Shown here: in pieces, positions 19,747-25,691 of the stretch
Position numbering within the stretch: position 1 is the first letter of the stretch
Layout: the number at the start of each line of letters is the position of its first letter
Virus record (IMG/VR): IMGVR_UViG_3300035145_001975
Coordinates: 1 to 25,691 of that record
Source: a virus
DNA: 25,691 nucleotides
Direction: 5' to 3' (one strand)
Translations under genes and position numbers: made by a program
Notes under the pieces: generated by a model
What the model was told of the DNA's origin: nothing
The model's database searches: none
Seen by the model: the letters and a program-made list of their open reading frames with translations, nothing else

Positions 19747-19947
19747 ATGTTCAGCATCCTGCTGGCATTGACCCTTGCCCATCATGATGACGGCAACCCT
19801 TATGGGTGGCACATGTCCTGTGAAAGGTTCCTCCAAAGACGAGTAGAGATCCAAGCAGATCCTCACCTAGACCTACGGTCGAAGTTGAATCTAATTGGGT
19901 ATCTCAAGACAAAGGTGGAAGGTCAATGCGACGGGTTGTATACATAA
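19747..19947 (+). CDS. Small hypothetical protein (66 aa), signal-like start
   Basis: It begins MFSILLALTLAHHDDGNPYG: a short hydrophobic start, then His/Asp, a helical charged middle and two Cys. The N-terminus is short for a signal peptide but could be exported. It lies directly behind the promoter at 19699. No family recognised. Confidence 0.65.
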   Translation: MFSILLALTLAHHDDGNPYGWHMSCERFLQRRVEIQADPHLDLRSKLNLIGYLKTKVEGQCDGLYT

Positions 19948-19982
19948 GACGCAAGTAAGTCGCGGAACGGAGCGTTCACCCC

Positions 19983-20153
19983 ATGTTTGAACTTCTATTG
20001 TATTCATCGATGGCATGTCCAGATGCTGATACATTATTGTTCAGGATCAGAAAAAACAGGATGGATCTACCGCCTGAAGTGGTGGTAGAATTAGTAGAGA
20101 CCGTAAAGGAATCTGTACCAGAGTGTTTCGATGTTTGGGGCGCAAACGACTGA
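19983..20153 (+). CDS. Small acidic hypothetical protein (56 aa)
   Basis: ATG 19983 to TGA 20153. It has MACPDADTLLFRIRKNRMDL, then PPEVVVELVETVKESVPEC and the end FDVWGAND. The helix with Pro-Pro-Glu-Val and a terminal Asn-Asp looks like small conserved cyanobacterial/cyanophage proteins. No known function. Coding is supported by neighbour-like codon use and packing. Confidence 0.6.
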   Translation: MFELLLYSSMACPDADTLLFRIRKNRMDLPPEVVVELVETVKESVPECFDVWGAND

Positions 20154-20195
20154 AGGAACGGGGATTAAACCACCCATTCTTTTAGGAGACCTACA

Positions 20196-20363
20196 ATGAA
20201 CACCCTTACTCTCATCAAGAAGCAGATCCAGAAGGCAGCTGCACTGCACGATGCACAGATCACCGCTACCGCATATCGTGGTGTCGAGTATGATCAGCGT
20301 TGCGTAGAAAGCAAAGAAGCTCATGGCACATTCTGCTATCGTGGTCGCACCTACGTTAAGTGA
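20196..20363 (+). CDS. DUF4278-like small protein (YRG repeat)
   Basis: A 55 aa protein with two YRG motifs, AYRGVEY and CYRGRTY, the signature of the small cyanobacterial/cyanophage DUF4278 proteins. The N-terminal helix is LIKKQIQKAAALHDA. AGGAG lies 9 nt upstream of the ATG. Function unknown. A second YRG protein follows at 20473. Confidence 0.75.
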   Translation: MNTLTLIKKQIQKAAALHDAQITATAYRGVEYDQRCVESKEAHGTFCYRGRTYVK

Positions 20364-20368
20364 TCGCC

Positions 20369-20464
20369 ATGCCAGCACTACAATTAGTTGGAGTAACATC
20401 CCTAGGTTGTGCAGCATTCATCGCATTACTTTACGGCGAGCTCGTACTCCTGCAAAAACTGTAG
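20369..20464 (+). CDS. Tiny membrane peptide (31 aa)
   Basis: ATG 20369 to TAG 20464. One hydrophobic helix (LQLVGVTSLGCAAFIALLY) is followed by GELVLLQKL. It lies 5 nt after the DUF4278-like gene and 8 nt before the next. Its size and the lack of a good Shine-Dalgarno make it uncertain, but the gap is otherwise empty and the hydrophobic pattern is coherent. Confidence 0.5.
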   Translation: MPALQLVGVTSLGCAAFIALLYGELVLLQKL

Positions 20465-20472
20465 GGGGAGAG

Positions 20473-20631
20473 ATGCTGAAGATCAGATTTGAATATGATC
20501 TTCCAGACTATGACCCTGCCAAACACGATCCAGATAAAGTCTTTAGATTTTTGACTTATCGTGGTGTATCATATGCCAAGATGGTTTATCTAAAATCGCG
20601 AGGCAAGTCCATCTGGAACGTGAAGCAATAA
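20473..20631 (+). CDS. Small YRG-motif protein (52 aa)
   Basis: It begins MLKIRFEYDLPDYDPAKHDP and contains FLTYRGVSYAKMVYL, one DUF4278-type YRG motif, and a basic end. ATG 20473 has GGGGGAG upstream; longer in-frame starts would run through the two preceding genes. Probably functionally linked to the gene at 20196. Confidence 0.7.
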   Translation: MLKIRFEYDLPDYDPAKHDPDKVFRFLTYRGVSYAKMVYLKSRGKSIWNVKQ

Positions 20632-20651
20632 AACTTAAGACGTTTGTGTGA

Positions 20652-20679
20652 AGAGAGGTCAAGTTACCTCTCTTTTTTT
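20652..20679 (+). terminator. Intrinsic terminator
   Basis: AGAGAGGT-CAAGTT-ACCTCTCT then a T-run (20673-20679). It ends the small-gene cluster that starts at 19747. Confidence 0.92.
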
Positions 20680-20706
20680 GTACTCACACATCGATTATAG
20701 TAAAAT
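20678..20706 (+). promoter_or_regulatory. Candidate promoter TTGTAC-N17-TAAAAT
   Basis: The -35 starts in the last bases of the terminator T-run; the -10 is at 20701-20706. A second -10-like TATAGT follows near 20726. Precedes genes at 20754 and 20806. Confidence 0.45.
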
Positions 20707-20753
20707 CTGCTACCAAATTCTCTATATAGTACAGCACTACATGGAGGTGTGAC

Positions 20754-20840
20754 ATGAACCAAACCCCCTCTCTATATCATGAGTACAATCGAATTGGAGG
20801 TGGAAATGCATACACTACTGTCACGCAGTCAGTTGGATGA
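20754..20840 (+). CDS. Very small ORF (28 aa) with strong RBS
   Basis: ATG 20754 follows ATGGAGGTGTGAC (GGAGG 6-7 nt away). The product begins MNQTPSLYHEYNRIGGGNAY and stops at 20840. It overlaps the next gene by 35 nt in a different frame. It may be a real micropeptide or a leader that couples translation to 20806. Confidence 0.45.
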   Translation: MNQTPSLYHEYNRIGGGNAYTTVTQSVG

Positions 20841-20979
20841 GTGGAGACATCTAGAAGAAACAATGGATGATCTAGCAATAGAGAATCAGAAACTAGATGA
20901 CTACTACGAATGCCTGATTGAATGTGACGCGCTGAATCAGACGCAATGTAAGAGAATCTGCAGACGTATCTTAATGTAA
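20806..20979 (+). CDS. Small helical hypothetical protein (57 aa)
   Basis: ATG 20806 has GGAGG 6 nt upstream and is preferred to ATG 20779, which has none. The chain is a long amphipathic helix (LDEWRHLEETMDDLAIENQ) followed by YYECLIECDALNQTQCKRIC with four Cys in a CX4-pattern, which could form a metal site or disulfides. A terminator follows. Function unknown. Confidence 0.65.
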   Translation: MHTLLSRSQLDEWRHLEETMDDLAIENQKLDDYYECLIECDALNQTQCKRICRRILM

Positions 20980-20983
20980 GACT

Positions 20984-21009
20984 GGGGGGGTTGCAAACCC
21001 CCTTTTTTT
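20984..21009 (+). terminator. Intrinsic terminator
   Basis: GGGGGTT-GCA-AACCCCC followed by a T7 run. A TATAAT at 21019-21024 follows closely and may start the next transcript. Confidence 0.9.
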
Positions 21010-21038
21010 ATGCTACTATATAATTAAAGGGAGGTTTT

Positions 21039-21200
21039 ATGGACAGAGAAAGACTCAAATTAATCCACAAGAATCTTAAATCTTTGCTGAACGCCCTGGA
21101 AGCAGAGATCTATTCAGACCCCGAAGCATATACCAGACAACCAGACGTGTCCGCTGCCTATGCTAGGTATGATGACGACGATGATGGCTATGCAGACTAA
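21039..21200 (+). CDS. Small acidic hypothetical protein (53 aa)
   Basis: ATG 21039 has GGGAGG 4-5 nt before it. The product has a basic helix (RLKLIHKNLKSLLNALEAE) and ends in a run of Asp (YARYDDDDDGYAD). The basic-helix, acidic-tail shape is typical of small phage DNA/protein-binding mimics. No family recognised. Confidence 0.65.
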   Translation: MDRERLKLIHKNLKSLLNALEAEIYSDPEAYTRQPDVSAAYARYDDDDDGYAD

Positions 21201-21217
21201 CCAATCTATGATATAAT

Positions 21218-21490
21218 ATGAAGAAGCTATCAAAAGTCAGGCGACTAAAGAAAGCGATGAAAAACATCAACACAATGACTCCTGAAGAAATTAATTCGGG
21301 AGTCAGTGATTTATATGATGCAATGCTTGAAGAAGCACTAATTAAAAACGCACAAAAACAGAAAGGATTTGGGTATGACATCAGTGAATCTCGTAAGCGT
21401 AACTCCAGAAGCGGAGAAGACGATGGGGTACGTAGCGAGGGTGAGCAATCCAGCGAACCAGGAGAACCCGAAGGTAGCGGGACTCCTTAA
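21218..21490 (+). CDS. Hypothetical protein overlapping thyX (90 aa)
   Basis: The first 52 residues look like a normal basic helical protein (MKKLSKVRRLKKAMKNINTM, then TPEEINSGVSDLYDAMLEEAL). The last 38 residues overlap thyX in another frame and become Arg/Ser/Gly/Glu-rich, as expected of a shadow. A TATAAT immediately precedes the ATG. The gene is probably real with an overlapping tail. Confidence 0.6.
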   Translation: MKKLSKVRRLKKAMKNINTMTPEEINSGVSDLYDAMLEEALIKNAQKQKGFGYDISESRKRNSRSGEDDGVRSEGEQSSEPGEPEGSGTP

Positions 21491-22013
21491 GTATTGCGTA
21501 CAGCATCAGCACTGGTCTGTCTTTGAGCAGGCATACATGACGCTTGAGATAAATACAACACGCGGTGTGGCAGCTCAAGTGCTGCGTCACCGTTCGTTCA
21601 CATATCAAGAGTTTTCCCAACGCTATGCAGATTCATCTCTGTTAGCAGACACAATCCCACTACCTGAACTGCGTCGTCAGGATACAAAGAATCGACAGAA
21701 CTCTATCGATGACATTGATCCTTTCACCAAGCAAGAGTTCCAGATCAAAATGCAACAGCACTTTGCCGCTGGTATGAAACTCTACAAAGAGATGCTCGAT
21801 GCGTCAATCGCAAAGGAGTGTGCTCGTTTTGTACTCCCACTCGCCGTGCCCACAAAAATCTACATGACAGGATCATGTAGGTCATGGATCCATTACATCG
21901 ATCTTCGCTCGGCACATGGTACACAGAAAGAACACATGGACATTGCAGAAGGCGCACGTAAAATCTTTATCGAACAATTTCCTACAGTATCTGAAGCACT
22001 TGGATGGTTATGA
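21375..22013 (+). CDS. thyX: Flavin-dependent thymidylate synthase
   Basis: 212 aa. The ThyX signature is RHRSFTYQEFSQRY (R71-Y84), with Thr in place of the first Ser of the RHRxxSx4SxR motif. HWSVFEQAYMTLEI precedes it and VLPLAVPTKIYMTGSCRSWIHYIDLR near the C-terminus supplies the FAD/dUMP-binding part. It methylates dUMP to dTMP with FAD and methylenetetrahydrofolate, complementing RNR. ATG 21375 is used. The N-terminal 39 codons overlap the previous gene. The ATGA overlap at the 3' end links it to the next gene. Confidence 0.96.
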   Translation: MTSVNLVSVTPEAEKTMGYVARVSNPANQENPKVAGLLKYCVQHQHWSVFEQAYMTLEINTTRGVAAQVLRHRSFTYQEFSQRYADSSLLADTIPLPELRRQDTKNRQNSIDDIDPFTKQEFQIKMQQHFAAGMKLYKEMLDASIAKECARFVLPLAVPTKIYMTGSCRSWIHYIDLRSAHGTQKEHMDIAEGARKIFIEQFPTVSEALGWL

Positions 22014-22240
22014 AACTACTTACACTCGAAGATTATGAAAAGGCAGGCGAAAACTTCTGGCCGAAGTATCGTTACGTTGCCACTGAACTTGGTTCAGATG
22101 CGAGAGCAGAAGATGTTCTCAAAGTTATGGAAGCAATCGGTGGGGTTGCTTTGAAGGTGGCACTAGAAGAGAAACTTACAGGACCATTTGGATTCAACAA
22201 AAAGGAGAAAGAAGATGCCGACGTATCCAGTAATTCATAA
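22010..22240 (+). CDS. Conserved cyanophage hypothetical protein (76 aa)
   Basis: It begins MKLLTLEDYEKAGENFWPKY; helical, with DVLKVMEAIGGVALKVALEEK and an acidic Ser-rich end. It is a small protein I associate with T4-like cyanophages between thyX and phoH. Overlaps: 4 nt with thyX, 26 nt with the next gene. Function unknown. Confidence 0.72.
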   Translation: MKLLTLEDYEKAGENFWPKYRYVATELGSDARAEDVLKVMEAIGGVALKVALEEKLTGPFGFNKKEKEDADVSSNS

Positions 22241-22454
22241 GGAGACAGGGGAGAAGAAAGAACTCTCCATGACAATGAAAGAGTATTGTGAATGGAAGGA
22301 AGCCAACCCCGAGTGGGATAAAGATTGGCAAGCAGGTGTCGCTGGTGTCGGTGAAGCTGGTCACTGGAAAAATAAGATGAGCAAGACTCATCCTGGATGG
22401 AACGACATCATGACTCGTGCATCTAAAGTCCCTGGTTCAACTATTGAGTGGTAA
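22215..22454 (+). CDS. Conserved phage protein (79 aa)
   Basis: It begins MPTYPVIHKETGEKKELSMT and continues KEYCEWKEANPEWDKDWQAG, ending with PGWNDIMTRASKVPGSTI. The start resembles FmdB-type zinc-ribbon proteins, but only one Cys remains, so metal binding is not expected. It is widespread in T4-like cyanophages next to phoH. AGGAG lies 9 nt upstream of the ATG. Function unknown. Confidence 0.78.
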   Translation: MPTYPVIHKETGEKKELSMTMKEYCEWKEANPEWDKDWQAGVAGVGEAGHWKNKMSKTHPGWNDIMTRASKVPGSTIEW

Positions 22455-22457
22455 AAT

Positions 22458-23210
22458 ATGCCTAGAGCAAGAAAGCGTAATCAACCTGACATTAATGGTA
22501 TGTCTACAAAACAAATGAAAAGGAAGAAACCAATTAATTCTTCCTACCTCCTCCCTATCGAACCTCTCACAGATAACCAACGAGTTATGTTTGAAGAGTA
22601 TGGTAAAGGACAAAACATCTATGCTTATGGGTGTGCTGGTACAGGTAAAACATTTGTTGCATTGTACCTTGCATTGCGCGATGTATTAGATGAGAACTCT
22701 CCCTATGATAAAGTTTATATCGTTAGATCCCTTGTCGCAACGAGGGAGATCGGGTTTCTACCAGGAACCCATGAGGATAAAGCATCTCTGTATCAGATTC
22801 CTTACAAAAACATGGTGAAATACATGTTCGAGATGCCTGATGACAACAGCTTTGAGATGCTGTATGAAAATCTGAAGGCACAGGAAACTGTATCGTTCTG
22901 GTCTACATCTTTCTTGCGTGGCACCACACTTGATAATGCTATTGTAATTATCGATGAGTGTCAGAATCTAAATTTCCACGAACTTGATTCAATCATGACA
23001 CGTTGTGGTCAAGACACAAAGATCATGTTCTGTGGTGACGCTCGTCAGTCTGACTTGCAAAAGAGCAATGAACGCACAGGTATCGTTGACTTCCAACGTA
23101 TCTTGCAAGACATGAGTGAGTTCTCTCTAGTTGAATACAACATCGAGGACATCGTTCGTTCTGGTCTAGTCAAATCCTATCTCATTAGTAAAATTAACCT
23201 GGGTCTTTAA
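22458..23210 (+). CDS. phoH: PhoH-like P-loop ATPase
   Basis: 250 aa. Walker A is GCAGTGKT (residues 58-65) and Walker B is VIIDECQN, with MFCGDARQSD as the sensor-like motif and LSQ-type DNRV replaced by LTDNQRVMFEEY before the P-loop. This is the helicase-like PhoH core, common in marine phages; its phage role is uncertain despite the name. The phage form has a basic N-terminal extension (MPRARKRN...). TAATG overlap with the exonuclease-like gene. Confidence 0.93.
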   Translation: MPRARKRNQPDINGMSTKQMKRKKPINSSYLLPIEPLTDNQRVMFEEYGKGQNIYAYGCAGTGKTFVALYLALRDVLDENSPYDKVYIVRSLVATREIGFLPGTHEDKASLYQIPYKNMVKYMFEMPDDNSFEMLYENLKAQETVSFWSTSFLRGTTLDNAIVIIDECQNLNFHELDSIMTRCGQDTKIMFCGDARQSDLQKSNERTGIVDFQRILQDMSEFSLVEYNIEDIVRSGLVKSYLISKINLGL

Positions 23211-23902
23211 TGCATATCTTTAATCATGTGGGTGACATCTCGCCTATTGAAATGAAAGCAGAGATGATTGATGGAAAGAGATACTATCTCACTCCTACTG
23301 GTGGGAAGTATCCTTCTATCACCACAGTGATTAGTAACAATGCAAAGAAGCAAGCAGGTCTTGCCAAGTGGAGAGCACGGGTAGGTAAAGATAAAGCGCA
23401 AGCAAAGACTACTCGTGCAGCAGGTAGAGGCACACGGTATCATAAACTAGTTGAGGACTTCATCAACAACGAACTTGATACCACAAAGTACAAGGACATG
23501 CCACTACCATGGACGATGTTCCATTCTTCTCGTGAAATTCTTGAACGTATAAATAGGGTATACCTACAAGAGGCAGCATTATACTCTGACTATTTACAAA
23601 TTGCAGGACGAGTGGACTGCATTGCAGAGTATGAAGGAGAACTTGCCATCATTGATTTCAAGACAGCAGAAGCACCAAAGAAGGAGCAATATCTTTACGA
23701 CTATTTTGTACAAGAATGTGGCTACGCTTGTATGCTGCAGGAAGTATATGGTTTGTCGGTAAAGAAGTTGGTCACGATTGTTGCTTGTGAAAATGGTGAC
23801 ACTCAAGTGAAAGTGATGCCTCCTAAAAAAGAATATCTTATTAGGTTACAAGAGTACATCCGAGAATACCAGGACAAATATGCTAGACAAACTGGAGGAT
23901 AA
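23210..23902 (+). CDS. PD-(D/E)XK exonuclease (RecB/MGME1-like)
   Basis: A 230 aa protein with RecB-family nuclease motifs: GRGTRYHKLVEDF (conserved His78), GRVDCIAEYEGELAIIDFKTAE (D136, D149, K151) and QECGYACML (Q168, Y172). This matches cyanophage exonucleases related to the mitochondrial genome maintenance exonuclease. It probably processes ssDNA ends or degrades host DNA. PSITTVIS near the N-terminus is also typical. It sits between phoH and the gp33-like gene. Confidence 0.85.
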   Translation: MHIFNHVGDISPIEMKAEMIDGKRYYLTPTGGKYPSITTVISNNAKKQAGLAKWRARVGKDKAQAKTTRAAGRGTRYHKLVEDFINNELDTTKYKDMPLPWTMFHSSREILERINRVYLQEAALYSDYLQIAGRVDCIAEYEGELAIIDFKTAEAPKKEQYLYDYFVQECGYACMLQEVYGLSVKKLVTIVACENGDTQVKVMPPKKEYLIRLQEYIREYQDKYARQTGG

Positions 23903-23906
23903 ATTT

Positions 23907-24125
23907 ATGACAGCTGCGAAATTTTCGCAGGAAGTTGAGAAGATTGCCTTTGATAACTCAATGAACTACATTGATGCAATCGTTTTTTACTGTGAAACCC
24001 ATGAGATCGAGATCGAATCGGTCCCCAAACTTATTAGCAAACCACTTAAGGAAAAACTTAAGTACGATGCACAGAAACTGAACTACATTAAGAAAACTAG
24101 TCGAGCAAAACTACTATTGGTATGA
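23907..24125 (+). CDS. 33: Late-transcription accessory protein gp33-like
   Basis: 72 aa, beginning MTAAKFSQEVEKIAFDNSMN, then YIDAIVFYCETHEIEIESVPKLISKPLKEKLKYDA and KKTSRAKLLLV. This composition and place match the short cyanophage homologue of T4 gp33, which links late sigma gp55 promoters to the sliding clamp through RNA polymerase. Similarity to T4 itself is too low to see. ATG 23907 has GGAGG 9 nt upstream, better than ATG 23880. It fits with the late-like boxes elsewhere in the window. Confidence 0.65.
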   Translation: MTAAKFSQEVEKIAFDNSMNYIDAIVFYCETHEIEIESVPKLISKPLKEKLKYDAQKLNYIKKTSRAKLLLV

Positions 24126-24463
24126 GTGATTTCTTTCAATCCGAGATGGTCCGAGGTGACCTACAAGAACTTGCCAAACTGCAAGAGTATTGCATGAAGG
24201 CAGCAATGACATTCCCTGCACTGTCTCCCGATAGAAAGCTAGAATATTTCGATGTGTTACAGGAGATGATCGAGAAACAGAAAGTCTTTTATACTAGACT
24301 GAAGTTGTCCGATGATCCCGAGGCAACTGACATGGCAGAAAGCATTAAACAAGCTGCTGTCATGTTTGGAGCGTCCGAAAATGAGGACGCTGGTGTAGTG
24401 TTCGATGATCTGGTCGATAAGATCAAGGTCATGAGACAAACACTACTGGCAGAAGGGTCTTGA
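24122..24463 (+). CDS. DUF1825 family protein
   Basis: A 113 aa helical protein beginning MSDFFQSEMVRGDLQELAKL. The pattern FF-SE-V, then a helix with LQEMIEKQKVFYTRLKLSDDPEA, is that of DUF1825, shared by cyanobacteria and their phages; the function is unknown. It overlaps gp33 by 4 nt. Its stop TGA (24461-24463) is part of the -35 of the gp32 promoter. Confidence 0.85.
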   Translation: MSDFFQSEMVRGDLQELAKLQEYCMKAAMTFPALSPDRKLEYFDVLQEMIEKQKVFYTRLKLSDDPEATDMAESIKQAAVMFGASENEDAGVVFDDLVDKIKVMRQTLLAEGS

Positions 24464-24477
24464 CCCTGCCTTCTGCC
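24448..24477 (+). other. 9-bp hairpin containing the gp32 promoter -35
   Basis: GGCAGAAGG/CCTTCTGCC around GTCTTGACCCTG. A competing inner stem AGGGTC-TT-GACCCT is possible. No T-run follows. Confidence 0.6.
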
Positions 24478-24488
24478 TGTGTTATAAT
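24460..24488 (+). promoter_or_regulatory. gp32 promoter TTGACC-N17-TATAAT
   Basis: The -35 at 24460-24465 includes the stop codon of the upstream gene; a consensus -10 lies at 24483-24488. The start site (about 24495) leaves a leader of about 43 nt before ATG 24538. Confidence 0.85.
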
Positions 24489-24537
24489 TCGTTCGTGACA
24501 GGGGTCACACAAGCCACATCCAACATCCAAAACATCC

Positions 24538-25434
24538 ATGTCTAATTTCGCAGAACTTAAGCGCAAGTCCCAGAGCAACTTTGATTTCCTCCAGAAGGAA
24601 CTTCAGAAGTCCACCAATGCAAACAGCAGTGGCGACGAACGACTCTGGAAGCCCGCACTTGATGCTTCTGGCAACGGTTACGCAGTCATCCGTTTCCTGC
24701 CAGCTCCCGAGAACGAGTCTCTCCCCTGGGCAAAGCTCTACAACCACGCCTTCCAAGGTCCTGGTGGTTGGTTGATCGACAACTGCCCCACCACTAAAGG
24801 TGAGCAGTGCCCTGTCTGTGCCGCAAACAACAAACTGTGGAACAGCGGTGTCGAAAGCGACAAGGAGGTCGCCCGCCAACGCAAGCGTAAACTCTCCTAC
24901 TACAGCAACATCTATGTTGTTCGTGACTCTGCTAACCCAGAGAACGAAGGCAAAGTGTTCCTGTACAAGTACGGCAAGAAGATCCATGACAAGATCCTTG
25001 CTGCAATGCAACCCGAGTTCGATGATGAGACCCCTGTCAATCCTTTTGATCTGTGGGAAGGTGCTAACTTCAAACTGAAGATCCGCACCGTTGCTGGTTA
25101 CTGGAACTACGATGCTTCCGAGTTCGCTGCACCTACTGCATTGAGTGCAGACGATGACGAGATGGAACAACTCTGGAAGCAAGCACACAGTCTGGAAGCA
25201 TTCACTGCTGCCGATCAATTCAAATCCTATGATGAGATCGAGAGCCGCATGGGTGCTGTGCTCGGCACCTCTCGCCCTGTCCAACAGGCACAGCAAGAGG
25301 AAGATGAGGATCCGATCCCTACCACTGGTGGGTTCAACGCTCCTGACATCACCCCGTCTGCACCTAGTGTCTCTACCAATGAGACCGACGATGACGATGC
25401 CCTGTCCTACTTCCAGAAACTCGCTGAAGAATGA
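24538..25434 (+). CDS. 32: Single-stranded DNA-binding protein gp32
   Basis: A 298 aa T4-type SSB. The N-terminus is basic (ELKRKSQSNFDFLQKEL) for cooperative binding. The core has a zinc site of T4 type, H70, C83, C91 and C94 (within NCPTTKGEQCPVC), and YSNIYVVRD...FLYKYGKKI in the OB-fold. An acidic C-terminal tail (NETDDDDALSYFQKLAEE) serves partner contacts. It coats ssDNA in replication and recombination. It has its own strong promoter and a hairpin after the stop. T4 gp32 represses its own mRNA; the leader here is short with no obvious pseudoknot. Confidence 0.96.
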   Translation: MSNFAELKRKSQSNFDFLQKELQKSTNANSSGDERLWKPALDASGNGYAVIRFLPAPENESLPWAKLYNHAFQGPGGWLIDNCPTTKGEQCPVCAANNKLWNSGVESDKEVARQRKRKLSYYSNIYVVRDSANPENEGKVFLYKYGKKIHDKILAAMQPEFDDETPVNPFDLWEGANFKLKIRTVAGYWNYDASEFAAPTALSADDDEMEQLWKQAHSLEAFTAADQFKSYDEIESRMGAVLGTSRPVQQAQQEEDEDPIPTTGGFNAPDITPSAPSVSTNETDDDDALSYFQKLAEE

Positions 25435-25445
25435 GGTGGACCTAT

Positions 25446-25467
25446 GAGAGGGTCTGCTTGACCCTCT
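25446..25467 (+). other. Hairpin after gp32 holding a -35
   Basis: AGAGGGTC-TGCTT-GACCCTCT, 12 nt after the gp32 stop, without a T-run. It may mark or stabilise the gp32 mRNA 3' end. Confidence 0.6.
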
Positions 25468-25487
25468 TGGTTATTGCAACATATTAT
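25458..25487 (+). promoter_or_regulatory. Candidate promoter TTGACC-N18-TATTAT
   Basis: The -35 at 25458-25463 lies in loop and arm of the post-gp32 hairpin, the -10 at 25482-25487. The only thing downstream on this strand before a terminator is about 40 nt with a small hairpin (CTACTT-TTC-AAGTAG, 25491-25505). Confidence 0.5.
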
Positions 25488-25508
25488 GCACTACTTTTCA
25501 AGTAGATA

Positions 25509-25533
25509 CGGGGGGTCAAACCCCCGTTTTTTT
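25509..25533 (+). terminator. Intrinsic terminator downstream of gp32
   Basis: CGGGGG-GTCAAA-CCCCCG then T7. It overlaps the stop codon of the convergent minus-strand gene. Confidence 0.9.
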
Positions 25534-25691
25534 AAGCTTATTTGAGATGTAGTCAGAAGATTTACCGTAGGCATTCTTGCCTCGGAACTCTTCGATAAAT
25601 CTACTGATCAGATCGTTCCTTAATGTATAGATGGTTCTTCTGTTATCATTCTCTCTTTGCTCATGCTCGAAGGCAGTGATCGCTCTACTCA
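25516..25691 (-). CDS. Partial minus-strand gene, C-terminal 57 codons
   Basis: The frame is open from the right edge to TGA at 25518-25516. The visible C-terminus has TAFEHEQRENDNRRTIYTLR, then NDLISRFIEEFRGKNAYGKS and ends SNKLKKTGV: a charged helical tail. The last codons lie in the gp32-side terminator. Family not recognisable from this fragment; the start is outside the window. Confidence 0.6.
   Translation of the reverse strand, partial: SRAITAFEHEQRENDNRRTIYTLRNDLISRFIEEFRGKNAYGKSSDYISNKLKKTGV

Noticed and set aside
23548-23555. TATAAATA late-promoter consensus inside the exonuclease gene
   Set aside because: Internal to a conserved coding sequence and not followed closely by a start codon; chance match is likely in AT-rich DNA.
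24505-25296. Long open frame (263 codons) antisense to gp32
   Set aside because: gp32 is unmistakable on the + strand; the antisense frame is a codon-bias shadow without ribosome site or family motif.

Overview
The window is a piece of a T4-like cyanophage (a myovirus infecting marine picocyanobacteria, probably Synechococcus-type hosts). T4-core replication and nucleotide genes (nrdA, nrdB, T4-type RNase H, gp32, probable gp33, PhoH, thyX) are interleaved with cyanobacterial auxiliary genes (psbA, psbD, two high-light-inducible proteins, transaldolase talC, pstS, glutaredoxins). Genes are tightly packed with ATGA or TAATG overlaps. Nearly all lie on the + strand, except a trio of secreted proteins (5979-7704) and a partial gene at the right edge.

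Layout. 1-3740: ribonucleotide reductase (3' part of nrdA, then nrdB), a 2OG-Fe(II) oxygenase-like protein, small unknowns and a PD-(D/E)XK nuclease-like protein. 3764-6091: small unknowns, then an exported HExxH protein and three membrane or structural-type proteins, several preceded by T4-late-like NATAAATA boxes. 5979-7704 (minus): three exported low-complexity proteins. 7736-9255: a strong sigma70-type promoter and two small genes. A second promoter then precedes an RNA block: a circularly permuted two-piece tmRNA gene (tag ANNIVAFSRTRELATA), tRNA-Arg(UCU), tRNA-Val(UAC), a zinc-ribbon gene and tRNA-Pro(UGG). 9286-11311: talC, glutaredoxin, a Phd/YefM-like small protein, two unknowns, a 200-nt duplicated and hairpin-rich non-coding stretch, and tRNA-Gly(UCC). 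11401-13583: two paralogous mini outer-membrane-type proteins, a Pho-box-like control region, pstS and a membrane protein. 13654-16590: photosynthesis island (hli, unknown, hli, small membrane protein, psbA, psbD). 16658-20979: second 2OG oxygenase, second glutaredoxin, RNase H and many small conserved cyanophage genes. 21039-25691: thyX, PhoH, RecB-like exonuclease, gp33-like, DUF1825 and gp32.

How it works together. RNR, glutaredoxins and ThyX would make dNTPs. TalC would feed the pentose phosphate pathway that supplies NADPH and ribose. D1, D2 and Hli would keep photosystem II running during infection. PstS with its Pho-box-like element would respond to host phosphate limitation. The tmRNA and tRNAs would support translation or ribosome rescue.

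The most unusual items are the phage two-piece tmRNA, a recurring arrangement in which sigma70-like promoters are interlocked with hairpins or terminators so that the -35 lies in the loop or arm, and the structured repeat upstream of tRNA-Gly. No CRISPR array, insertion sequence, integrase or origin was recognised. No stretch over 300 bases lacks a gene or RNA.
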